In this document: positions 11,401 through 23,400 of the stretch, piece after piece | Layout of the letters: every line of letters begins with the position of its first letter | Position numbering within the stretch: the first letter of the stretch is position 1 | Assembly: GCA_948474755.1 (NCBI GenBank) | Contig: CAOLHI010001480.1 | Location: forward strand, 350,526 to 414,525 | Reading direction: 5' to 3' | Source: Ctenosaura bakeri | Taxonomy: Eukaryota > Chordata > Lepidosauria > Squamata > Iguanidae | DNA length: 64,000 bases | The notes under the pieces: generated by a model | The model's database searches: none | Told to the model about the DNA's origin: nothing | Seen by the model: the letters and a program-made list of their open reading frames with translations, nothing else | Position numbers and translations under genes: made by a program

Positions 11401-14400
11401 CCAGTGGCAGGCTGCGGGAAAAGAGCGAAGAGCGTGGGATCGCACCCCTTGCCAACTCCCACTGCCCACCCGAGCCCTGATCCCAGCAGTGGGCTACATG
11501 AAAAGAGGAGTGTGGGATCGCACCCCTCGCCAACTCTCACCACCCACCCTGGCCCCAATCATGGCGACGGTCTGCGAGAAAGAGCGAGGAGCGCAGGATC
11601 GCACTCCTCGCCAACTCCAGTCACCCCCCTCACCATCTCCTGTCACCTGCCTGGGCGGATCTGCTTTTTCCTCACACTGCCACTGCGATTGGGCTGGAGT
11701 TGGCAGCGGGACAGGGTGTTCCCTACTACCCGCAGGTTTCAGTATCCGCGGGGGGGGGCAGAACCAATCCCCTGTGGATACGGAGGTCTCACTGTACATT
11801 CTGACAGCATGTAAATATTCTTATTTATTTGAAAAAAAGAAATCTGTCAGAAAACTCTGGAGAATTACTTTTCCGCAACTAGAATCACAGAAGCCTAGAA
11901 CTATAGAATTCAAAGGAACCCAAAGGGTCCTCCAAGGTAATTTCCTGTCAGTAAAGCAGCCCTTTACATCTATGTCCATCTGACCTCTGCTTAAAAACAC
12001 TCTCTGAAGGAGAGTTCAGCATGTTACAGGGTAGTTCATTCCACTTTGAAATCTTCTTACCCAGAGGTTCATAGTCGTTTGCAATACATTGAAGGCTGTG
12101 CCTGGCAGTACTATTATTCTTCTTTGTGGTCTCTGTGACTCACAAAAATGGGTTGTCTGCACCTGTGCAGAGCAGCCTTTGGAACATTCTAGAACTCTAG
12201 GCCTAGTTTTTTGTCAGGAACTCTGTCCCCTTCCTCTGAGGCTATATAAGGCCCCTGGCGCCACTGCCACTTGTTCTTTTCCTTCCCACGTGTCGGCATG
12301 CTTTTGGAACCTTCATAGAGTTCTGTGCTTTCATTTTCTTGGTTCATTTGACTTTGGCTACAGTATTTGACTTAGCTTCTGGATTTGCCCTCAGTTTATG
12401 GCATTGATAGCCTTATTTAAGCACTGTCGAACTTACAACGTGAAGATTCCCAATTGTGATGGTCATTCAAGGTGCCTGGTCTGTCGGGGGGGAGCATAAT
12501 ATCTTGGCTTGTGCCATTGTCAGGTCTTCACCCTACAGACAAGACAGAATTGGGAGGTGAGACTTTGGTATCTCTTGTATGAGAAGGCCCTCCAACCCTT
12601 GACCTCACCTACAACATCTAAGGGAACTTCACAGTCTGACCCAGCTTCATCAAAACCCTGGTCAAAGAGGTCACTAAAACGCTCGATGGAGACTGCCTCA
12701 ATGAAGAAATTGACAACTAAATTATCAAAGGAGAAGCATCGAGACCAGAGAGCTTCAACTCCCCCAGCTAAAGACTCTCCCTCAGCACCAGCTAGGCCTC
12801 CCGACTTCCACCTCCTACGCCAGGCCGCTCAATAGAGAAAGAGTTTGCAAGAGCAATAAAAAGTTGAAAGATTCCAGCTCAGGAGAATCAACCACCATTC
12901 AACATTATTTGGTGGTGATGATTCCTGTTCCGTCCTCTCCACCATCGACAGTCTTGACTCAGCAAGAGCTACCATTAGATGCAGCCTCCCTTGACCAACC
13001 AAGGCACTCTCCATCAAGGTCCTCCTCTCCAGCTATTTTGGAGGGAGAAATCCTTGAAGCCACACTGGTTCAACAGGAGGTTCCTCTCCAGATTACCACT
13101 GTGGAGGTCACCTCAGAACAATTAACTTCTCCAGACATTTGGCCTTCACTACCACCTAAGTCTTGGAAAGAACCAGCCCAGCCTGCACCTACCTCTCAAC
13201 CTGCTCGTTCACATGGCACAAGATCGAGATCATATCGATCTCGATCCAGATCCCGTTCAAGATCTGACCATCGTTGACATCGACATTCTTGCCGTCGAGA
13301 CTGTCGACATACCAGATCTCGTTCACAGTCCCATTGCCACTTCCGTTGTTCACGTAGATCAAGAGATACGCACCGAAGAACCTACTATTACTACTCACCC
13401 TTGGGTTCTTCAGCATCATATTTGTCAGAGGAACATTATATTCTTTGCCATAGGCAGAGAAGGTGACATCGATATGGTTCGTCTCCTTGCCATCGTTGCA
13501 CACCCTCAGTGCATTCCTGTTTGGGCTCATTCGGGTTGAGGTGCTCTCTGTCACCCAAGTGCAGGTGATCCAGCCATCGTTCCAAGGCTGTGACCGATCA
13601 ACCAGCAGCACCAACTTTGAGAATCATACAAGAGGTACAGTCTGATGTTCCTTGAACCCATTCACCTGAGGCTACCTCTCAGTGCTCCTCTTTGACATCC
13701 TCTTCTGAGTTGAGCGAGTTGTCTACCCGTAGTGCTGAGAAGCCACCTGACCCTTCAGTCTCGCAAGGAGAACTAATTTCCCCTTCCAATGATGTTCGGG
13801 CCTTTTCAGACTTGGTCGCTCACATGTCCAAAAATCTCAACTTCACCACCAGGATGTTGAGGGAATCCATTGATGACCTGGTCTACCATCAGCCTCAAGA
13901 ACAGGCTCCATCCATTTCAGCTATTCCGCTTCTCCCTTATCTCCTTCATGTCTTCTTCAAGAAAGCTTGGGCTTCTCCATCTTCAGTGCCAGCCACTACT
14001 AAAAGACTGGACTTCCTGTATAAGGTAATTGGCACTATGGAGGAATGGCTTTAAAGCCATACAAAGCCTAACTCCTTGATAGTCAGTGCCCTCTAATCCA
14101 AAACCTCACAGGTCACTCAGAAGGCTATTCTCCCATTCCTACAGAAAGGACATTACTTCGTGACTCTTAATTTGAAAGATGCGTATTTCCATGTGGCGAT
14201 TTGTCCAGATCACAGATACTTCCTTGCCTTTGCCATCAGGAAACATGCATACCAGTTTTGTGTTTTTCCCTTTGGCTTTAGCACGGCCCCCTAAGTCTTC
14301 ACCAAATGCATGGCGGTTGTAGCAGTGGCCCTTCAATGTTGCAGAATCGTCCTCTTACCCTGTGTTGACGACTGGCTGATTGTTGCCCAATCCTGTCGTC

Positions 14401-17400
14401 AACATCTTCAGAATATTGATATTGCCTTGCATCTCCTTTGAGACCTGGGTCTAACAGTCATCTTCGACAAGTCTCATCTCTGACCTGTTCAGAGGCTTCA
14501 GTTCATTGGAGCGGTTCTAGATTCCATCCTTCAGAAGGCCCTTCTGGCAGAAGACAGGGCACTTTGCATTCAAAGGACAGTGACATCATTGCAGAGGAAC
14601 TGCAGGGCTACCGTCTGGTCAATCCAGGTGCTTCTAGGTTTGATGGCCTTAACAACAGCAGTGGTCCCCTTTGCCAAGCTCCATATGAGACTACTTCAGC
14701 ATTGGTTCCTGAATTCTTTTGACCTGTTCAACCCGTTCAACGTCATGTCAACTCTAGATACCTAGACAAATCCTTCAAGCCTTATGGTGAAAGGAAACTT
14801 GACATCTGCTGGCAGGTTCACCATTCCATCAACCTGCTCTTTCATTGTCATTAACGATGGATGCTTTACTCGAGGGCTAGGGAGCCCACACTCAACGCCT
14901 CTAAGGCAGGGGCACTTGCTCAAGGACAGAGAAGCTGCTTCACTTAAATGTCTTGGAGCTCCTAGCAGTCATCAAAGCCCTTCGAGCTTTTGAAGATGTT
15001 TTCATAGAGTACACCATCCAGATCCTCACGGACAATACCACTGTTGCACATTACATCAACAAGCAAGGTGAGACAAGGTCAAGGACTCTCTTGGATCTGA
15101 CTGTGGAATTGGTGCCTTTCTCGCGGTGTCACCCCAATTGCCCTTCACCTGTCAGGAAACCAAAATATTGCAGCAGATACCCTAAGCAGAACTCCTCTAT
15201 CGTGCCACAAATGGCAGTTGGACAAGAAGTACTGCAGACCATCTTTGCAACTTGGACTACACCAACAATAGATATGTTTGCGTTGACACAGAACAGACAA
15301 TGTCATCTGTTTTGCTCAAGAGACCCAACCGAGAAACACTCTTTTGGAAGCACATTCACTTTCAGTTGGACAGGACCAAACATCTGTTTCCATTTTCGAT
15401 CATCACCAAGATGCTCAAAAAGATGCAACAGGACAGGGCTTCTGGGATTCTAATAACGTCATTGTGGGCTCGGCAACCATGGTTCGCTCCATTATTGCTA
15501 ATGTCAAGGCACCGGTATCTGAGACTGCCACACAAACCAAACCTTTTGACTTTGAACGATGGCAGGGTTCGTCACCCAGACATCAACAGTCTCAGACTAA
15601 CTGCATGGAATCTACTTTGCTAGCTTTCTTGTCACCTTCCTTCTGACATGTGATCGATGCTGCCTATCAACAGTTCTATCATACAATTACAAATATAGAA
15701 AATTCTTGGACTTTCTTCGACATCGAGGTCTCAACATGAATTCCTTCGATACTGTCCACCACCTCAAGTTCCTCTCTTCCCTTTCCAACATCAGCCTTTC
15801 TCTGGCTTCAGTCCGATGCTACCTGATAATCTCTTCACAACTTCAGCAAAAGGGAAGATCATCATGTTTTGCAGATCCACTGGTCTGCAGGTACCTACAG
15901 AGATATAAGTATCTCCACCTTCCTGTCTACCCACCGATGCCAGGCTGTAACTTACTTCTTGTTTTGTCCCAGTTATCCAAGCGTCCCTTCAAACCCATGG
16001 CTGACTGTGATGTAAGACTGCTTTCCTGGAAGACTCCATTTCTGGTTGCCGTAACGTCAGCCAGGAGGGCCTCCGAGCTTTGTGCTCTTTGAGTGGACTG
16101 TCCCTACCTGCATTTTCATTGAGATCGAGTGATTCTTCAGCCTGACATATCCTTCCTACCTAAGGTCATGTCAGCCTTTCATCTCAACCAGGACATTGTT
16201 CTCCCTTCCTTTTTTCAAGACCCTACTTTAGACCTGGAACGAACTTTGCGCACCCTAGATGTCAGGCATGGCATGCACTTACTTTCTGTGTTCAGCGCAC
16301 CGCTGAGTGCAGGAACTCTCAGAGACTGTTCCATTGTTATTCTTCAACTAAGAAAGGACTTCTTGTTTCTTCCCAAAGACTCTCTATGTGGGTGGCTTCT
16401 ACAATAAGACCTTGTTGTGAACTTGGGGAGGATTCCCCCAGTTCAGTTAAGAAGCTTCTGCAGCATTCCTTAGGGGAGTTCCCCTTCAGGACATTCGTAG
16501 AGCTGCTACTTGGTCACAGTCCACCACGTTTATATCTCATTACAGAGTTGACCAAAGTTTTTCTAATGACACAAACTTTGGTAGAACTGTACTTTTTTTT
16601 TGTGGTTCAGTGAATTCACATAACCGATTTATTGTATGACCAGTTTGACTTTGTGCAGTAAACTACTATGTTCCTTGCACCCCTGCCTAGTTTGTGTTCT
16701 TGAATTGCTTTGTTAGATTTATACTGGGTTCTGTTTTAATGTGGATGACATTTCCTTCTCCTGATGCACAGCTTGCTAGTCTCTCATTTGTGTGAGTCAC
16801 AGAGACCATGAAGAAGGAGGACAAGTTGCTTACCTGTAACTGGAGTTCTTCAAGTGGTCATCTGTGCACTCTCACAACTCCGCCCTTCCTCCCCACTTCA
16901 TGTCATGTCCTGTCCATTGTTCCAAGGATGCCGTTGCAGTCCAAAGAACAAGTGGCAGTGGCGCCAGGAGCCTTATATAGCCTCAGGAGAAGGGGAAGGG
17001 GTTCCCACTGAAAAACTAGGCCTAGAGCTCTGGAATGTTCCGAAGGCTGCTCTGCACAGGCGCAGACAACCCATTTGTGTGAGTGCGCAGATGACCACTC
17101 GAAGAACTCCAGTTACAGGTATGCAATCTGTTGTTCCCTTGTGAAGAGAGTTATTATGGTCAACAGGCATGGAAAGTCTGTCTATATGCTGTCATACCTC
17201 ATATCTGTGTTTTCAAAAAGAAAAGAGGAAAAAAAAACATGTTCAGTTTGTAGAAATAGAAATCCATGGACATGCAAAGAACCTGATACAGTGATGTCTT
17301 GTAGGGTTTTGTTTTTAAAAAGGCAAGTAACGTGTGATCTTCCAGGTGCTCAGCAGTATATGGCTGATGGAACTGTACAGTGCTTTTTTCAGAAAGTGAA

Positions 17401-20400
17401 AGAATAAGAGTCCTGAGTACCAACATCTGAACAACCAAGCTGCCAACTTGGTGTAGGAAAATGACAAGAGTTGTTCTTCCTACACATCTCTTTGTACAGA
17501 TACAAGTTTGTTGCTTAAGTCAGAGTGGAAGTAGTATTACCTTGCTCAGAACTAGCTACCTTTATTAGATGAAAAAAAATGTATATTTTTCCCTTAAAAA
17601 CATTTGTAACCTCAGTTTAGCTGATAATTAAATTGTGTTTGAGTGTCACAGTTTATGCATCTGCCAATTGTGCTTGTGTGCCTTCAAGTCATTTCCAACC
17701 TACCATGACCCTAAGGCAAACCTATCGTGACATTTTCTTGGAAAGATTTATTCAAAGAGGATTTGCCATTGGCTTCCTCTGAGACCAAGAGAGTATCACT
17801 TGTCCAAGGTCACTGAGTAAGCTTCCGTGGCCAAGTGAACCATGGTCTCTAGAATTCTAGTCCAGTACTCAAATCACTACACCACACTGGCTCTCTTTGC
17901 ATCTGCCAATACTTGATGGGAAAAAGAAAATAGGAAGAAATTGTGTTTTCAATCTGTAATCTGTTTGCAGGGAACAAAGAGCAATAGAACTCTACAAACA
18001 ATTAAAACGAAGATCCCCAGGTATGGAATTTGCTTCTTCTCTAATGTGTCTGCTGTCCAAAATACTGTGAATGTTAAACAAGAAATTTTGGAATGGATAG
18101 TATAGGAAGCAAATGTATATATGCCAGATTTTGTTGAATAAATTATTACAAATAGCAACAGAATTGTGTGCTCGCTATTTTGTATTACTCTCTTTAGTTT
18201 TCTACTATTTACAACCATTTATCACTGATCCCAGTTAAAGAGTAAACATTTAGAACCTGTGCCATATTTGTTTCCTTATATTACAAGAAAAGGAATTCTA
18301 ACATCCATCTTATTTCTAGCAGGCATTTTACGATTATATTCTTTTGAGTGGTGTTTAAAGCAGTCTATCAAGCACAGTGCAAAAGAAGAACAGTAAGGCA
18401 ATAATTTGGATTGAAAGCAGGCTTCTTTGAGTAAAATAAGATATTGTAGCATAGTTTATCAAGATAGTTTTAAACTGGTCTTGCTATCCATTATTTAGTA
18501 AATTGTTTAAATCAGGGCGGTGGGGGTTGCAAGTGTTTGTTTCAATGTTTATCTCTTTTTTAAAAGTGACTTGACTTCCAGTTCCCTTTAAGAGGAGCAT
18601 TGTTCTGATCACATGACAGATTTTCCTTTCAGATCATTCCTACAGTGACAGCACAGAGATGGTGAAGATCATTGTCCAGACAGTTCAGAGTCAGGACTGG
18701 GTGCTCAAGGAGCTCTACAGACATCTTAGGTACATTTTCTTTTTGTAGATACATACAACTTCATTTCACATCAACATCAGACTAGAGAGATCTCTGAATA
18801 TCTCTAGCATGTTCCAGGTAAATGAAGAGTTTTAAAATGTACCTGTTTTGTGTGTATCATTGGTAAAATATTTTTCTTGGGCTGACAGGAGGATCAATCC
18901 ACTACGCATGGGTCTGATCCTCGTGCCAGTCTGACGCAGGAGTCGTCCTTGAGCTTTCTTTTGAACAGCCGTTAACGGACTCCTGTCCCTCTCCCAGCAG
19001 TTTTTAAAATTCTCCTGCAGGTTCAGACGCATTTTGATCCCTCTCCCGGCAAAACAAACTACAGTTAGGGATAGCTAAGTAACTGAGCATAGGAGAAATA
19101 CAGGGGAGACCAATAAACAGAGAAGAAGGAGAAAAAAGAAAAGAAAAAAAAACAAACACCGTGGCAGCAGAGAAATCTACTCTGGCAAAAATGGCTCTGG
19201 CAGAGGAGGTGTGCTGAAGCTCCAGCGAGCTGGGCTCGGACACTGGCTCATAAATTTCCGTCCAAAAGACCGCTGGTAAGTGGCTTCAGGATGAGGTACT
19301 CGGAGCGAATGGCCAGAAAGCAGGTTTGCAGCGTCCCAATGAAGGGGAAAAAGCTGCAGAGCTCCGTAAGATTTTTCTGACCTCTAGCGAAAGTGAGGCA
19401 GAAGAATTAAAAATAACTGCCACTAAAGGGCCTGCGGAGGTAAGAAAAGGACTGGACAAGACAGCAGACAGAAAAGGGAAAAAACCAAAGAATAAAACTG
19501 ATAAATTAAAAACTGCTCCTAAGAAACTCACCGAGGAGAGTTCCGGCCGCCATCTTGGAACTAAGGATTCTAAGATGGCGCCGAGAGAAAAAGGGAGTTT
19601 CCCTCAGACAGGCGACGCCATTTTGAGTGTGGCAGCTCGCAGATCGTCTGGCTCCGCCTATGATGATGCTGGGCGTACACCCTTAATGGCAGCAGCAGCA
19701 GCAGCAAACAATACAGCTAACCTGCCTGTACAGAGACAGGATTACATTTCTTGCCCGGTAGATATGAGACAAATTTTTCAAGCTTGGCTAGAGAGGGCAC
19801 CGCAGCCATGTCCAGAGGCTCTTTACGATCCTTTAGAGGGTCGAAGGGGAGATCACAGCTCATTGGGTCACAGCATGCTTCAGGAATTAAAAGGTGATAT
19901 TCAACTGATTGTAAGAGAAGCTGTAGCAACGCAGATCCAGTCTGTACTGGGGTCTCAGCGACAACTGCACACTGCTCAGGAAAGTATTTCCAGTGAGCAA
20001 ATGGCTATACACAGATTTCTAAATATGTTGAGCCAAAATGAGATGATACAACAAGGGAACATTAGTCAAACAGTAAATACACAAGCACTCTCCAATAAAC
20101 AGGTAGTGAATGAACAACCAGACTTGGAGGAGGAGAGGCCTGCGAAGAAAAAGAGAGTGGAAAAAACAGTCAAACCGACAACTAGTACTGGACTAGCCAG
20201 GGGACATAAGAATAGAACCAGTGTTCTGCATGAAATATTAACAGCAAAAAAGACCTTGGCACCACAGTGCAGGCAGGAAGAAGAAATTAGTGAGGAGGAA
20301 GAGCAGGATGAGCTCATGGAGTTGGAAAGCAGTGAGGGTCAACTCTCAGATATGGAAGAAGAGGATATACCTGAGTCTGATAGACTGTTTGAGGCAGAGT

Positions 20401-23400
20401 TATTTAAAGGAACTTTAAGAAGGGTGCTTCAAACATTAGGATTGAATAATAATAAAGAGGAGGAACAGAAAGACTGTAAGCTAGCTTCAGTGATTAGAAA
20501 GAAAGAGAAAAAAGTATGGATTTTCCCCTACCAGAGTTGTTTAAGGATGCAATTATGACAGAATGGAGTGCGCAAGGAAATGCGTGTAAAAGTTTGCCAT
20601 TTAATTTCAAGCTGTACTCCTTCCTGAAAGAGGAAGTTGAGTTCCTAAAGTCCCCCCGTGGACGCCCCAATTGCGGGCTTAATTTCGGGGCGATTGTCCC
20701 TAAAGACGGGGACACACAGTTAAAAGAAATGGACGAGCGTAGGGCTGAGTCCTCCTTAAGGAAAGCGCATGAGGCAGCATCGGCTGCTATTAAAACGTCA
20801 GTGGCTGCGTCCATGTTCGCGAGGTCAGCAGTTTTATGGGCTCAAGAAATCTTGGAATCCCAAGATCTTAATATGCAGGAATTACTGAAAGCAGTAGAAC
20901 GCATCCAAAGAGTGCTTAAATATATAGCGGATGCGGGTTTAGATGCTGTGACTTATACTGCTGGGAATATAAATTTGCTGACAGTGGCGAGGCGGTCTTT
21001 ATGGCTGCGCCACTGGGAAGTGGACCAGAAGTCCCGAACTAATTTGGCGTATGTACCTTTCCAGGGGAACTTACTGTTTGGGGAAAAAGCTTTGGAAAAA
21101 GTATTAGTTGAAACTAGAGACAAGAAACAAGTGATGCCCACCTTGCAGAAGAAAAGGGTGGATAAGAGGGGTTACAGGAGTTTTAATTATTCCTTTCGAG
21201 GAGGCAAGTCGTACAGCTATACAGGACGGAGTTCGGATTACAGAACAGGCCGGTTTCAGTGGAACAGACCTAAATCTCAGTTCCCCAAGCAAGGTCAATA
21301 TCAATTTAATAAACCAGGACAAGGTAAGCTTGGGAGTAATCCCAAGTGAGGCAAACAACAATACTGACTACAACCAGCAAAAGGTGGGGGAAGACTTCTG
21401 TCTTTTGGGTTCAAATGGCCAAATGTAACAACAGATCGTTGGGTATTGGAGGTGGTGACCATAGGTTACAAAATATTTTTCCGAGAGTTACCCAAAGACA
21501 GATTTCTTCCATCACCAGTACCAAGGGAACAGGCCAAAAGACAGGTAGTACACGACGAAATAGAACATCTATTAAGGATAGGAGCCATAGAGGAAGTACC
21601 AACACTCCAGAGGGGAAAGGGAGTGTACTCGGTGTTCTTTGTAGTACCCAAGCCAAATGGTAAGCACCGACCGGTGTTGAACCTCAAGTATTTGAACAAG
21701 TTCGTTGAATACCGGAAATTCAAAATGGAGACATTACAGACGATAAGGGACAATCTGATGATAGGAGACTTCATGGCATCGATAGATTTAAAAGAAGCAT
21801 ATCTGCATATTCCTATGAGGGAAACCGACAAGGAGTACTTGAGGTTCAATTTCCAGGACAAGCATTACCAATTCAGAGCTTTAGCATTTGGCCTGGCTTC
21901 AGCACCGAGAATATTTACAAAAGTTCTGGTGCCACTGATAGCGTTTCTCAGATTGCAAGGGGTACAGTTGTTTCCATACCTGGACGATATCTTGCTGAAA
22001 GCAGACTCGAAGGTCAAGTTACTACACAACATAGATATGATTATACAAGTGCTAACGGATTATGGGTTCCTCCTCAATTACGAAAAGAGGGTGTTGAACC
22101 CAACCTTGAACTTGACTCATTTAGGAGTGAGAATAAATACAGAGAAGGGAAGAATGTACTTATCGACCGAGAGGATAGAGAAGATACGTCAAGCAGTGCG
22201 TATGGTAATGGAAAGGAGTTCCATGGACTTAATGCAATTAGCAAAGGTGCTGGGACTACTAGTATCAACGACACAGTTGGTCCAGTGGAGCAGTTTTCAT
22301 TTGAAACCTCTGCAACACTTGCTAATGGGTCATCAGTTAGCAGTGGCAAGGAGAAGGCATTACAAAGTGAATGTTCCGCAACACATCCGAGGAGGCATGG
22401 CCTGGTGGTTGCGAATGATGAATGTGGGCTCAGGGATACCTTTACAGATCCCAAACCCAGTGCACATAACAACGGATGCGAGTCTAGTAGGCTGGGGAGC
22501 CCACTGCAATGGGCAGTCAGTGCAGGGACGTTGGGCTGCAGCCGACAGAAGATTCAACATCAACTACTTGGAACTGAAGGCGGTCCGCCTGGCTTTGCAT
22601 AAATGCTGGCGTCAGGTCACGGGCAAACATGTAAAAGTGTTCACCGACAACATGACAGCAAAAGCATACATATGCAAGCAAGGAGGGTTACACTCGGTTC
22701 CCCTTGTGGTGGAGTCGACCCACTTGTTCAAATGGGCCGAAGCGAATCTGCTATTGATAACAGCGGTTCACTTGAAAGGATATCTGAATGTTCAAGCAGA
22801 TTTTTTGAGCCGGCATGCACTGCATCTGGGGGAATGGTCTCTGCACGAGGCGGTGTTCCAACAAATAGACACCTATTTTGGTCCGTTACTAGTGGACTTG
22901 TTTGCTTCTGGACAGAATACAAAATTAAAAAGGTATTTTTCTATAAATGGCGACAGAGGTGCCGAAGCATGCGATGCGCTTTCGGTGCCGTGGCCTCCAG
23001 GGACTCATTATGCATTTCCACCGATAAGAATTATCCAACGAGTGTTGACGAAGATCTTAATAGAAAAGGCCTCAGTAATACTGATAGCGCCGTTCTGGCC
23101 GAGGAGACCATGGTTCTCTCTGCTCCTACAGTTAGCTCAGGGTCCTCCATGGAGGCTACCTCTGAGGTCAGATTTATTGAGCCAAGGGCCAGTATACCAT
23201 CCAGACCTGAAGTGGTTGAGTCTGGCGGCGTGGAAATTGAGAGGAGATTCCTAATTCAACATGGCTATGCAGACAAGGTAGTAAAGACTATTCTGGGCTC
23301 GCGCAGAGAGTCAACACAAAAGATATATGACAGAACATTGAACACTTTCAGAAAGTGGTGTGCTGAGAAAGGCTGTAATATGGCAGAAGCTACTGTAACA

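Larger units (their letters stand above)
12117..17138 (+). mobile_element. Full-length but degenerate DIRS-like retrotransposon
   Basis: The ends are inverted, not direct, repeats. 12117-12300 (gtggtctctgtgactcac...gggttgtctgcacctgtgcagagcagcc...tatataaggc) pairs with the reverse complement of 16930-17110. An internal complementary region near 16765-16895 repeats both outer ends joined together. This is the DIRS layout, in which a circular intermediate is made through the internal region. The coding order is gag, RT, RNase H, methyltransferase-like, tyrosine recombinase, all broken by stops and frameshifts. Part of the gag-RT junction appears to be deleted. Both ends carry a TATATAAGG box. 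The orientation is the same as CHUK. Confidence 0.9.

Noticed and set aside
11197..11983. Several GC-rich 60-190 codon frames on both strands
   Set aside because: They fall in the minisatellite interior of the pogo-like MITE, and the repeated unit explains them.
13189..13614. 141-codon open frame on the minus strand
   Set aside because: It is the complement of the Ser/Arg-rich DIRS gag region. The low-complexity GAT/TCG repeats keep the opposite strand open, and it shows no family resemblance.
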